In this document: positions 46,687 through 57,018 of the stretch, piece by piece | How positions within the stretch are numbered: the stretch's first letter is position 1 | Layout of the letters: every line of letters starts with the position of its first letter | Origin: Adiantum capillus-veneris | Taxonomy: Eukaryota > Streptophyta > Polypodiopsida > Polypodiales > Pteridaceae | Assembly (NCBI GenBank): GCA_014529385.2 | Contig: CM043958.1 | Coordinates: forward strand, 123,552,817-123,616,816 | Reading direction: 5' to 3' | Length of the DNA stretch: 64,000 nucleotides | Position numbers and translations under genes: made by a program | Notes under the pieces: generated by a model | Told to the model about the DNA's origin: nothing | The model's database searches: none | What the model saw: only the letters and a program-made list of their open reading frames with translations

Positions 46687-47784
46687 ATGGATCTCCCTGA
46701 AAAGCCAAAGAAAAAAAGAGCAAAGGTAGTGAAGGACACAATAGAATCTTTAGTATCCCTGCCAGTTTCGGAAAGCCAACAGCTTTGAGTGAAGAAACAT
46801 GTTCGACGTTTCTCGCATACGGTCGCTACTGATTCGATGGTAAGTTCAGGTGGTGCAGATCACACTATGCATGTCACAGCTGTGGCTTCTACAGTGTGTG
46901 TTCCTCTCTCTACTGCTTCTATTTTTACCCCTACCACAGTGACTAGCTCCCATGTCCCAGTGGCAGTTTCTTTTTCTCCTATGCCTAGTCCTGTTGCAAC
47001 CACTCCCACCATCTCTACTCCGACAGAGAGGCATGCGCCCAGTCCACCACGAGCAGTGCCACTTGTCACACCAGTCCCACCAGATGTACCACTTGCTAGC
47101 TCTCTTCACCCTGACACTGTTACAGGACCTTCCACAGGGTCGGACTCTACATCATTTTTTCGGCTATCTGAGGATATATTGCAGGAGTCTAGGCAAGCCA
47201 TTGCCACCATTGAGCTTGGAGCAGAGCGTTTATTAGCCACACACCAACGTCACGCAGCTACTTACGCAGCTATGGAGGGAGCTCTGAAGGTTGCTGAGAG
47301 TGCCATCGCCGATAGGGATGCCACTATTTTTGCACTCCAACAGGCCCTGAAGTTAAAGTCTCAAGTGATTAGTGACCTTCAAAATCAAGTAGAAGGATTT
47401 AGAGAATTGCTCTTACATGAAAATAGGGCAACACAGCCTACAATGATGGGTATGGGATATGGGTGGACTGGAGCTGGTACACCAGTGCAGCATGCAACAA
47501 CGAGTCCTTCTCAGCAGTTTATGGGACTTTACTCAGAGACTCCAGTTCCAGTTCAATACTACAATCAACAACAACAGTATCCTCCTCAGGGGTTTCAATC
47601 GCCACCATTGCCTCAGATGCAAAATATGACTTGTTGTGATGGGGTTGCCGGAGCACATCGCCATGGTTGTGTTACTCGATGTCCTCAGTACACTACAGGA
47701 TTGGTGCTACCACCTGCCCAGCAGCAGGTGGCTGGTCATTTCCTAGGAAGCACACTTACTGACAAGAGATCTCACATACAGTAG
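46687..47784 (+). pseudogene. Gypsy accessory ORF (ORF3): NLS-like start, coiled coil, Cys/His cluster
   Basis: The frame begins at ATG 46687 ('MDLPEKPKKKRAKVVKD', a basic stretch like a classical nuclear localisation signal), meets a TGA at 46786-46788, and then stays open for 331 codons to the TAG at 47782-47784. The continuing part starts with GTG, so translation would need readthrough or the ATG at 46837. Parts in order: Ser/Thr/Pro-rich region (about 46850-47130); coiled coil with 'SEDILQESRQAIATIELGA' and 'LKLKSQVISDLQNQVEGFRE' (about 47160-47420); Gln/Tyr/Pro-rich tail ('YYNQQQQYPPQGFQSPPLPQ'); and a cluster 'CCDGVAGAHRHGCVTRC' (near 47632-47682). No family recognised. It occupies the place where Athila has an env-like ORF and Tat extra ORFs, but I see no signal peptide or membrane segment. 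A second copy lies at 37536-38198. Confidence 0.7.
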
Positions 47785-47926
47785 GGCCCCACAATTGATT
47801 TGATGGCTCCACCTTCAGAGGCTGATACTTCGGATGCAGCAATGGCCACCACTCTATTTCTTGGATGATAGATTCAGGAGCTCACCATTGTACATACTAG
47901 TAGTTTTTTTTCACAATTTCAATCTT

Positions 47927-47949
47927 CCGCTCACCGAGACGGTGAGCGG
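47927..47949 (+). other. Hairpin before the 3' LTR, copy 2
   Basis: CCGCTCACC-GAGAC-GGTGAGCGG: perfect 9-bp stem, 5-nt loop, 17 bp before the LTR start at 47967. Relative to copy 1 both members of the loop-closing pair have changed together (T-A to C-G). Confidence 0.88.
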
Positions 47950-47966
47950 TCTTGTGGCGGGCAGCC

Positions 47967-48278
47967 TGTAGTAGGGCTACAGTGTCACTTGACAAGACAG
48001 GAAGACAGTTGGATAGTTAGTCACAGTTGGTCTGGTTCACATTGGACGGACCCTCTGGGCTGAGGGTTGACACGTGGCAGGGTACCGACAATGGTCTAGT
48101 GGACATCGTGGCCAGGTCACCACCACCACTCAGTTTGGAGATAGACTTAGGTGACTGGACATTTATGAGCCGTTGGTGGCTCTTTATGGTTGTACATATG
48201 CGTAGTCGTTTGGGCCAGTGGCATTACCTTGTACGTAGTGGTCTAGAGTGAGTGGGTCTTTACACAGAGCACGTCTTC
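47967..48278 (+). repeat. Gypsy 3' LTR, truncated
   Basis: Matches 38239 onwards up to 'GAGCACGTCTTCAC', then stops; the sequence after 48278 is unrelated. The terminal 500 bp of the LTR are missing. Confidence 0.88.
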
Positions 48279-48757
48279 ACTAACAATCATATAGTTAATC
48301 AATATCTTTGATAGCATTTCCTTCTCATGTTTTAACACAGGTTTTTCAAGTGTGACATGTCTTTTATGTATATGGTTGGGCAGATCAAACTATTGTATAT
48401 GGTTTGACCAAAGTCTTTGATTGTGTGTGACGTGCGTGAATTGTAATATATATCCTAACAATATGTATGTGTAGCATGTGTAAATTCTATTTGATTGGAA
48501 CCTCAATGCACTATGCTAAACATTTGATTTTTCTTTTAATCCGCCTTGTAGAGTTTTTTTTTTTGGCAAAACTCACAATTGTGAGTGAATTTTATTGAAC
48601 ATCCAAAAAAATTACAAGGTCTTATCATGCTCTTGTCGAGCCATGAAATCATCCAAGAACTGTAATTACATCGGCTATCAGGGAAGCCACCCCCACCAAC
48701 CGCCCCCTCCTCCTCGATACACAAGGTCCATAAACTTGTCCTTATGATATCTTTTAA

Positions 48758-51700
48758 TTACCGATGGTCAAGACTTTCCCCCATCCTAGGCATTCCATCT
48801 GTTGACAATAAGGCACACATAGTCCTAGACCAATCCTCCGAGTGTTGCTTGCGCCCGAGCGTCCATATTAGCACTTCTCTTTCTTGAGTGATTTTTGTGA
48901 AGCTTTCCACCTCAAAACCTCCTTCAAACACACGGCGGTTCCTTGTCTGCCAAACATTATGTAAGAAGAAGTATATGATGATTTGAGTGATGACAAGGAG
49001 GGCAGGACTTCCTGAATTCTTACCCCCAAGGAATAGGTCAGTCTTCTTGAAGAAACTAATTTTCCATGTTCTTTGGACCCACTTGCATATTTTCCCTACG
49101 AGACCTTTAATAGTTGGGCAGTCCATGAATAGGTGGGCCAGATCTTCACTAGCCATCCTCCACCCAAAGCATCGATCTGACCCAATCCCTCTTTCCTGAA
49201 TCTTCACCCCCGTTGGTAGAGCACCCCAAATTACCTTCCATAGAAAAACCTTCATGTGCTGCGGAACCTTTGGCTTCCATATGTTCTCCATTACTTGCTC
49301 CCACCTTTCCTCCGGCCATTGCTTTTTCCATAACTTGTTAAGGGGGCTAGACCAATTCTTCTTATGCATCATTTTTTGATAAATGCTTTAAGGATGGGGT
49401 TTCCATAAGAGACTGCTTCCGGGCCATTTCCAGGCATTCCAGTCAAACTCCGAATCACAGATTGGCATCATCAAATTGTCAAGCTCTTTCATCAATTTGT
49501 GGAAAAGAAAGACCTCCAAGCCATTGAGTTGGTATTGGGTAACCATATGGTCAATGGTTTTCCAACTCTTGTTGCCACTGTCCCAGAAGTCCCCAAGTCG
49601 CTTCAGATCCTTATTACTCAGTTTCTTGGCTGTCTCAATCCAATAGGGAGTTTTCGGCGGATCTACAACTTTAAATAGCCAGGGGGACCAATGTAAAATG
49701 GAGTTCTTGAAGTATCTGACTTCTTCCCCCCACTTTAAGATCCTGCTACTCTATTGCATTTTAAATAAATTCACCTGAGTTGCCCCCCAGTCTTAAGGTA
49801 GACCACGCCGGGGCTAACAGTTTGTCATGAACCTCCACCCCTCTCCACTTTCCACCATTCGAGCCAAGTTTAGCAGCTTCCATCATATCTTTGACCATGA
49901 CAGCCCAAACTTGATCCTATTTAGCCAAGGACACAACAAACTTGGCGCAACACGCTTTTGCATGGGCCACAGGGTTGAGAATTCCAAGGACTCCTTGATT
50001 CCCAACGGGCCCATTGCCATGGCTTGGAGGATTTCGTGTTGTTTTTCCATAAAAACCTTTTTATTGGTTTTAAGAACTCTTTCTAGTGGCACTTAGCCAT
50101 CTTGAGAATCGGACTAGTGAAGGCAATATAGGGAATCATAAAGGCATTCATCACTTTTATCCGACTTGGGAATGGGAGAAGAGCATACTCCCACCTACTC
50201 ATTTTTGTTTTGATTTTTTCCAGTACCCACTCAAATCTTTGCTTGTGAGTTATGCCCACCCCCAAGTGGGCTCCCAGATGCCTGAATAAATTTCCTTTTG
50301 TGACAATCTCCCCCAACCAGACAGAAGGGTCTAATGAGTCATTTTCCAATAGGGAGATCAGCCTTGACTTCTCTATATTACACTAGGACCCCGATGCTAC
50401 TGAGAATATTTTCACAATCTCTAGAGCTTTTCTGATGACCTGGGGGCACGCCTTCAAGAAGAGAAGAGAATCGTCTACAAAGGGTTTTGCTAGGAGCTGG
50501 CTATTTCCTGGCAAATCAAGGCCTTGGAACTCCCCTCGTTCTGCACTAGCTTCGAGCGTCGTGATTAAAGGATGTGATCCTATGGCAAAAAGTAGGGGGG
50601 GCAGAGGGCATCCCTGCTTAATAGACCTTTTGACCTCAAAAGAGCCCACAATTCTATCATTGAATAGGAGCTCTGACTGGCTTCCAGTCCCCAGTACGCG
50701 TACCAACCGACATAGGTGAGGCCCAAAGCCTAGAGCTTCCATGACGGCTTCTATATATGTCCATGTTATTCTATCATAAGCCTTGTCCAGGTCCAACTAT
50801 AGCATAATGCACTCCTGCTTTGTGACAGTTGCATATTCGATGCCCACCATTGTTGCCAAGATGTTATCATAGATGGACCTTCCTTTTATGAAACCATGTT
50901 GATGGGGAGAGATGATCTTGGTTAGTAAGGGGGCTAGTCTGAGGGCTATTGCTTTAGCTATAATTTTGTAAGCCGCTGACATCATCGTTATAGGGTGAGA
51001 ATGTTTCAGTTGAGAACGGTAGATCTATTTTGGGATGGGTTTGATAAGCCCTCTCTTTACACTTACCTCCAACAACCCATCGACCATGGCTTTATTGGCC
51101 AATCTTGTGATTGGGGCCTTGGGATCATCCCAAAATTCTCTATAGAATTCCACCGTCATCCCATCCCAACCAAGGGACTTTTCCTTGCCAAGGGCTTGTA
51201 ATGCTAGTGAACATTCGTCTTCGGAGAATTCTTGTTCCAAGCAATTAGCTTCTGAGTGGGGAATTTCCTTCTTGACACTCTACAGTAAGGTCCCTTTGGC
51301 TTCTTCCACTTCTTGGGACTGGATCTTTGGCCGTCGGATGATTTGACTAAGATAGCTCAACATCAGACCATCCATCTCACCCTGGTTATGAACTGTTGTC
51401 CCTTTCTCATCATAGAGCGAGCGGATGTGGCGGCTCTTCTTGATTTTTATATCCCTAAAAAACTGAGTTTGATTGGAGGCTTCAGGTTGCAGGAAAGTCT
51501 CCCTCGAGAGAAGCCTTGCCTTTCTGATATCTTCTAACTGCTCATTAGCAAGGTTAGCTTTGGCTTTGAGCCATTGTTTGTGCTCCTCCTCCGTAGCATG
51601 CCCTTTGGATTTTATGGAGGTAAGCAATTGTACCTCCACTGTAAGATGCAGAAGGTGTACCTCCCTAGCTTTCTTGAATCGGGGACCCGAGGTTTTGATT

Positions 51701-52596
51701 GCTTTCTGGATGCTCTGAGCAAAGAGGTCCCACGCATTGTGTTCGTTGAGGTCGACATCTCTTTTGATCTTACCTAGTGCCTTCTTGGTTAGATTCCTGA
51801 AAAGAGGGTCTTTGAATAGGTGTGCCCCTGTTACTAACAGTTTTTTCTCACCTCTTGGGGTCTTCTCCTCCCCTTTATTCTTCTTAAAATGTATGTGCAG
51901 AGGAATGTGATCTGAAAGGCTTTTTGTTGGGACTACCTTCATCTCCATCAACGATGGTATCCAGCCAGCTTGGTGTGAGCAATAGCATATGTCCATCCTG
52001 GAGGCAGTGCGGGCATACTGGAGGCTTGTGTAGGTGAAACCAGGTCTGCTCTTCCATGGGCCGACTTCCCATAAGTCGATCATCGCCCACTTTTTGCACA
52101 AACTTTGCAATTTAGACCTTTTTGAGCTAGCCAACATACTGGAGGATCCTGTTCTATCCCTGCTCTTTTCCATCATATTGAAGTCGCCAACCAATAGCCA
52201 CTCCCCTTCAATAGGAGTATCCCTAAGATACATCCATAGTTTAGCTCTTTCTTTTGCATTGCAAGGGCCGTACACATTCACAATGGTGAAGAGTTGCCCT
52301 TCCCATGTGATTCTAATCCCCAAGATTCTGCCGGATGGGTGGTTAAGAACCAACTTCGGCTCCAATTCTCTGTCTACAATCACGAGGACGCCACTGAACC
52401 CGTTACTTCCTTCTCCATAGAATACTAGTTTCTTTCCTAGCACGTGCTTTCTCTTGCTATGTGCATCTAAGTGGTGTTCTTGAATGGCCCAGCAATTGAC
52501 TGTCTTCTCCTTTTTTAATTCCTCCTAGAATAGGATACTCTTCTTATGGGTTTTCAACCCCTTTACGTTCCAAGATTGGATAGTGAGAGACTCCAT
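48758..52596 (-). pseudogene. LINE ORF2: AP endonuclease, reverse transcriptase, zf-RVT
   Basis: Starts at ATG 52596 ('MESLTIQSWNVKGLKTHKK', WNVKG being the endonuclease metal-site motif). A TAG follows, then endonuclease text to about 51850: 'NHPSGRILGIRITWEGQLF', 'VGDFNMMEKSRDR', 'SRMDICYCSH' and 'SDHIPLHIHF'. Reverse transcriptase: 'QALGKEKSLGWDGMTVEFY' near 51140, 'HQHGFIKGRSIYDNI' near 50890, 'LDLDKAYDRITW' near 50785 (first Asp), 'SIKQGCPLPPLLFA' and 'FVDDSLLFLKA' near 50465-50495 (catalytic pair kept). The frame is the same from 52596 to 50083 apart from about six stops, then shifts. The C-terminal zf-RVT domain is at 49372-48758 ('WKPKVPQHMKVFLWKVIWG', 'EDLAHLFMDCP'). Confidence 0.92.
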
Positions 52597-52610
52597 CCTT
52601 AATGAGGGGT

Positions 52611-52805
52611 TCATTGGGATAGAGGAACGAATTCTTCAGCATCCGAATCATCCCCCCCCCTCCCCCTCTCCTTGGTCACAGGAGAATCCGACGGTTCCAA
52701 GTCAGGGGATTTCTTTTCTTGCAGTGCTGCAAATGGATTGTGTTGTGGAACAGTGAACCCCCCTCCTTTCACCTCAAGTGTTCTCACAACTTGAAGCCCT
52801 GTAGA
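52611..52805 (-). pseudogene. LINE ORF1, C-terminal tail
   Basis: In one open frame to the TGA at 52613-52611 the minus strand reads 'GLQVVRTLEVKGGG', 'NPFAALQEKKSPDLEPSD' and 'GDDSDAEEFVPLSQ'. An N-[PS]-F-[AS]-x-L motif near the end is usual for plant LINE ORF1 proteins. It ends 14 bp before the ORF2 ATG, the standard LINE arrangement. The rest of ORF1 is separated by, or lost at, the solo LTR edge. Confidence 0.6.
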
Positions 52806-52806
52806 G

Positions 52807-53531
52807 TGTTAAGTATGGAGCCTGATTTACCCCTTGTAATGTTCTGTCGTAAGAACGCACATTTGTAAGGCCCCCATTATGAGGAGAAGCCATCGTGCGT
52901 GAAGAAAAATCACTCGCCAGAAACCAAAATTTTCACGGCCCCGGAATATTCTTTTTCGCCGAAATATTATGGCCAGATGGCGACCGAGGAAAAGTGGTCG
53001 AAAAAAAACCGGTCAGCTGACCGGGGCCGGTAGTCAATGGCCAGTGGCCGGTCGTCAGAAGTGAATAGCCGGTGGGGTCGGTGGCCAAATTCAAAAGCGA
53101 ATTTGTCTTCTCAAGAGCGGCCACACATGGGCAGATTGGAGGGTCCGATTTGGACTTATCTACACAAGGGAGGCTACACATGGCTGCCTCGCATGAGAGA
53201 GGGAAGCCCTTTTGGCCTATAAAAGGAGGCCATTTCTACACACATTTCACAGTGTGAAGTTGATGCAGCAAGGTGGGTGTGAGGTGGTGAGAGTGAAGCA
53301 AGGCGGGAGCTCTATTAAGGGTATAATCCCTTTGTAACCTACTTCTTTTTTGAAGTACTAAAGCCATTAAGTGGCTGTTTTCCCGTGGATGTAGCCCACA
53401 TTAGGTGAACCACGTACATTGTGTGTGCTGTCTCTCTCTCTCTCTACTCTATAATCTCTTGTGTGTGAAAATTATCTCTCCATTAAGTAATCTACTCAAT
53501 TATCTACTTAGCTACGTCATATTTCCTAACA
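52807..53531 (+). mobile_element. Solo LTR (Copia-like) inserted at the LINE
   Basis: 725 bp from TGTTAAGTATGG to TTTCCTAACA; the ends TGTTA/TAACA are inverted. The 5-mer TAGAG flanks both sides (52802-52806 and 53532-53536). A TATA box, CTATAAAAGG, sits at 53218-53227, and a CTCTCTCTCT tract lies in the 3' part, as in many plant Copia LTRs. No primer-binding site or interior follows, so the element was reduced to one LTR by LTR-LTR recombination. Family assignment is tentative. Confidence 0.85.
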
Positions 53532-53536
53532 TAGAG

Positions 53537-53872
53537 ATGATGCCTAAATATAAAAAGACCATCATGCGAGAAATTTGCGAAGAGTGCATACTAGAAATCT
53601 CAATGTGTGATGCCAGAATCCAACAGATTGATGAAAGTGACATTTCATTAAGGATTTCATTAGCATGGTGTGGGAGTGCAAGCTACGTGAAGAAGCCCAC
53701 CATGCGAGTTATTGGTGCCATTACTATAAAAGAATTCGATCCACATCACAAAATCAGAACAGTGCTTGGTAGCATGAAGATCTATTATAGAGATTTGAAA
53801 GAAGTCATTCTTCCCATATGCACTATACCAAGGTGGAGTTGTGGAACATGTAGTGGTCAAAATAAAAGGTAA
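53537..53872 (+). CDS. Unrecognised open frame next to the solo LTR
   Basis: About 111 codons from ATG 53537 ('MMPKYKKTIMREICEECIL', 'MCDARIQQIDESDISLR', 'MRVIGAITIKEFDPHHKIR', 'VLGSMKIYYRDLKEVILPIC') to the stop at 53870-53872. The frame also runs upstream through the LTR by chance. Residue usage looks protein-like, with eight or more Cys and many charged residues, but I know no family for it. The minus strand is also partly open here. It may be a retroelement Gag or linker piece or a host exon fragment; no splice sites or promoter were identified. Low confidence that it is a gene. Confidence 0.25.
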   Translation: MMPKYKKTIMREICEECILEISMCDARIQQIDESDISLRISLAWCGSASYVKKPTMRVIGAITIKEFDPHHKIRTVLGSMKIYYRDLKEVILPICTIPRWSCGTCSGQNKR

Positions 53873-54303
53873 AGATAAAAAGAGTGAAAGTTCAAGACCA
53901 ATCCACTTAGCTCAAGCAAGTAAACATGGTGTAAGATGCATAGGGAGCCATCCGTGGTAGGTAGGATATCAATAGCATGGGAACGATCATGCGGATAGCA
54001 TTGAATGCTAAGTGTGTGCATCTAATTAGCATCCCTTATGAATGATAAGAGACAGATCAAATGGGTGCCCACCTGGCCGGACACGTAGCCGGACACCACA
54101 TTTGTACTCTATTAGTTTTTCGAGCTAGTGTAGTGATACTCTATGTAAATCTTGATCCCGGAGTAGCAAGTCAATTTCCTGAGTTGTAATTTTGTCGACA
54201 ACTGTAAAGGTCCATGTGAACCGATCACTGGCCATTTAGAAATCCCTAGGTATAAAGGTCAATAACCTTAATGTGAAATAAGGCTTATCTTTAGAAGAAA
54301 ACG
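53873..54303 (+). other. Probable U3 part of an LTR next to the inverted repeat
   Basis: No coding sequence. A TATA box, GTATAAAGG, lies at 54250-54258, about 50 bp before the left arm of the large inverted repeat. If the arm is R-U5 of an LTR (see next entry), this segment is its U3; TGTAAGATGCATAGGG at 53930 is a possible left edge. All of this is inference. Confidence 0.4.
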
Positions 54304-55643
54304 TACGCTCAAGCTACAAAGCTGCTCCAACTTGTAATCAACTTTTCTAACGATTGGGTAATCTATTTTTGATTCAGAAACTTGCATTGTGTTCCTCTCT
54401 CTTTGCTCTTTCATTTAAGTGTAAGCATTGTGTTGTGGTTTGTGACTACGCGTCTGTGAGCCTTAATTGCATATTTGAGTGTTTAATTACTATTTTTAGT
54501 CATTTTGACCATAGGAGAGTGTTCCTAGATCATAGGGCAATTTTTTTGGACTGATTTGTTGCAATGTTCATGAGCTTTTTCATGGTGGATCGTGATTTTG
54601 GTACCTTGTTGGATTGCAACCATACTTGGTAGGATAGTTTCCCTAGGTGTCTTAGACCTCCTCCTTAAGTTTTGTTGCATTTTGAGTCCATTCGAGTGTC
54701 GAAATGGCGTGATGACCTAGAGTTGTGTGAAAGGACATAGGCAGATTTCAGTGATCATTGAGTGTTGGTTTGCTTGTTGAGTTGTTGTGTTTTCTTGTTT
54801 AGGTTCACTTCTTGAGATTAACAATTTCAAAGAGTCTATGTGTCCCACTTGAGTCACTTCCCTGAGTATTGACATTATGTTAGTGCCAAATCGCTATGCT
54901 ACAGACGTCCATCGTGGCGACCTGCTAACATTGGTGCCATTTCAAAGTTATGGTCATTTTCACCAAAATATGGTTTTCACCCTTTTTTCCCCGACAGCGG
55001 CACCAACGTTAGTGGGTCACCGGGACGACTAACGTCTACAGCATAGCTATCGGGTACTAACATAATGTCAATACTCAGGGAAGTGACTCGGATGGGCCAC
55101 TGAGACTCTTTCAGATCGTCAATCTCAAGAAGTGAACCTTAACAAGCAAACACACTAACTCAACAAGAAAACCAACACTCAATGATCACTGAAATATGCC
55201 ATCTCCTTTCTCAAAACTCTAGGTTATCATGCCATTTCGGCACTCGAATGGACTCGAAATGCAACGAAACTTTCAGAGGAGGTCTAGGAAACCTAGGGAC
55301 ACTATCCTAGCAAATATGGTGGCAATCCAACAAGGTACCAAAATCACGATCCATCATGAAAAAGGTCTTGAAAATTGCAACAGAACATACAAGAAATGCT
55401 GCCATATGGTCTAAGAACACTCTCCTATGGTCAAAATGACAAAAAACAGTGACTTAAGCACTTAAATATGCAATTAAGTCTCACAGACGTGTAATCGCGA
55501 ACCACAACAAACGTGACAATTCTTACACTTAATTGAAAGAGCAAAGAGACAGGAACACAATGCAAGTTTCAAAACTAAAAATGGATTACCCAATCATTAG
55601 TTGCAATGGTTACAAGTTGGAGCAGCTTCGTAGCTTGAGCGTA
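54304..55643. repeat. Large inverted repeat: two opposed LTR-end plus primer-site copies
   Basis: The left arm, 54304-54938, is the reverse complement of the right arm, 54999-55643, at roughly 80-85% identity by eye, with a 60-bp centre. Clear anchors: 'TACGCTCAAGCTAC.AAGCTG', 'ACTTGCATTGTGTTCCT', 'CATTTTGACCATAGGAGAGT', 'GGATCGTGATTTTGGTACCT' and 'CCCTGAGTATTGACATTATG'. Both arms end inward in 'CTAAC.TTGGTGCC'. On the minus strand the right arm continues TTGGTGCCGCTGTCGGGGA, which looks like a Gypsy LTR end followed by a primer-binding site. Two LTR ends thus face each other with almost no interior. It is not a recent hairpin, given the divergence of the arms. Confidence 0.85.
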
Positions 55644-55660
55644 TGAACAACAGAGCGTAC

Positions 55661-55937
55661 TTTCACCGTGGTGGTCAACCGTGGCGGCGGCGTAAAGAAG
55701 CGAAGAAGAAGAAGAAGACCAGCGGTCATTTTCGAAGGGTGAGTTCAAGATTCTTCAAAGCTTCACCATCTCAATGATTCTCTTTTAATTCACCCCTCTT
55801 CCTTCATCAAATCAACTCACTCTACCCATTGTAAATGTAACATTAACTTTTTAGTGATTACTAACGACTAACATACTAACACAAAATAGCATTGACCTAA
55901 CCATAAAAGACACCTCACCTCAAGACATGTACAAAGT

Positions 55938-55976
<39 letters not shown>

Positions 55977-56996
55977 TACTTACTTTCACCTTATCTACCA
56001 TCAATAATGCTCTCTTTTGAGCCCACACCCATGACTCAAGCAGACAAAGAAGGCCCGCAATGTTTTGATATTCAAAAAAATCATAATCCTGATTTGTTAG
56101 CTTGTAAATTAGGATTTCCAATAATCTTTATGAGGGGTCTCCAACCTATAAATAGACCCCTCTCCTTCTTGTAAAACAACCTCCAACATCTCACATAGCA
56201 CCCCAACACTCTATGCGTGAGGAGAGACTTAGGTGTAGCAACCACTTGTGAGCTTCACTCTTGGTGTGAGAGAAGCCTTCAAGCTACACATTGCAAGTGA
56301 GAGAGAGTGAGTTTCTCAAATCTCAAAACCACTATTGTATATGCTCCTTCATCATCAATAAATTGAGGTTTGGTGCATCAAAGGCGTGATTCGACGTTCA
56401 AATCTTCGTCCTTCCATTTGTGCAATACGGTTTGGTGAATTCAAGGTGACTTGTGTATTTTGAGTTTCCATCGGTTGATCTTGATTTTAGAAAGTGTTTT
56501 AGTGTCTTTTTCATTGCCAATTTTGTGTCCATTGTAAGAGGGTATTGTGGTGAGAGGTCTCCCACACCCTAAAACAGTGTGTGTGTGTGTTTTGGCAATG
56601 ATTAGCAATCACTAAGCATTGAGTGAGTTTTCGTACAAGCTCTACGATAGCATCATAACAAACCATCTCTATTTGCAAGTCACAAATAAGGTATTACGCA
56701 AGATCCTTTTCTCTCTCTCTTCCCTTTGCTCTAGCTCTCTCTGGTCCATTTTTTGTGTGTCTTGGTGTGAGGTTGCTTGTGTGTGTTGTGTGGTGCATCT
56801 TCTTGGTTGTACCAAAATCTCTCTTGCGTCCTAGTTCGCATACCATAACTAGGTGGTGCCCCTATCTTGTTTGGGTTTGGCTGTGGGTTTGCTGTTTTGT
56901 TGTGCTTGTGGTTGCCCCAGCCCCAATTGAGCAGCACGGGAGCCTTGAGGGGTGTTTAGAGGTCACCTCTCTTGTTGCCCGCCCCGGACCGCCTCA
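55661..56996 (+). repeat. 5' LTR, lacking most of U3
   Basis: Runs from TTTCACCGTGGTGG to GCCCCGGACCGCCTCA. Contains TATAAATA at 56147-56154, a TC microsatellite at 55938-55973, an AATAAA signal near 56358 and a (GT)n run near 56577-56592. The left edge meets unrelated sequence 18 bp from the big inverted repeat. Confidence 0.88.
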
Positions 56997-57000
56997 ATTT

Positions 57001-57018
57001 TGGTGCCCCCATTGAGGA
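57001..57018 (+). promoter_or_regulatory. Primer-binding site (tRNA not identified)
   Basis: TGGTGCCCCCATTGAGGA begins four bases after the LTR end. The TGG start and position fit a tRNA 3' end complement, though I cannot name the tRNA. Confidence 0.6.

Larger units (their letters stand above)
37155..48278 (+). mobile_element. Composite Ty3/Gypsy locus with three LTR copies and an accessory ORF
   Basis: Three copies of one LTR start (TGTAGYAGGGCTAC...) lie at 37155, 38239 and 47967, all on the plus strand. The order is: truncated LTR, 0.66 kb from the 3' end of an interior, LTR, near-complete interior (gag, protease, RT, RNase H, integrase, C/T-rich block, accessory ORF), truncated 3' LTR. 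This is what a tandem LTR-interior-LTR-interior-LTR array gives after most of the first interior is deleted. The protease motif DGGSG and the presence of a long region with an extra ORF behind integrase recall the Tat/Athila side of Gypsy; the exact clade is inference. Old: the compared LTR starts differ at about 18 of 312 positions by eye, and pol has several stops. Confidence 0.88.
48554..52805 (-). mobile_element. L1-like LINE (non-LTR retrotransposon), decayed
   Basis: On the minus strand: end of ORF1 (52805-52611), 14-bp gap, ORF2 (from 52596) with endonuclease, reverse transcriptase and zf-RVT domains, an AATAAA signal (48596-48591) and an A-tail seen as 11 T residues at 48554-48564. 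Several in-frame stops and at least one frameshift make it inactive. The 5' side is interrupted at 52806/52807 by a solo LTR; whether it continued beyond 53536 I cannot tell. A perfect 16-bp palindrome, ACTCACAATTGTGAGT, lies in the 3' UTR at 48571-48586. The target duplication was not found. Confidence 0.9.

Noticed and set aside
52807-52893. Apparent LINE ORF1 N-terminus on the minus strand (MASPHNGG...)
   Set aside because: It lies inside the solo LTR, right of the TAGAG/TGTTA boundary, so it cannot be LINE coding sequence.
56619-57015. Frames inside the LTR, repeated at 61826-62219
   Set aside because: They are identical because they lie in the two LTR copies; no start context or domain supports a protein.
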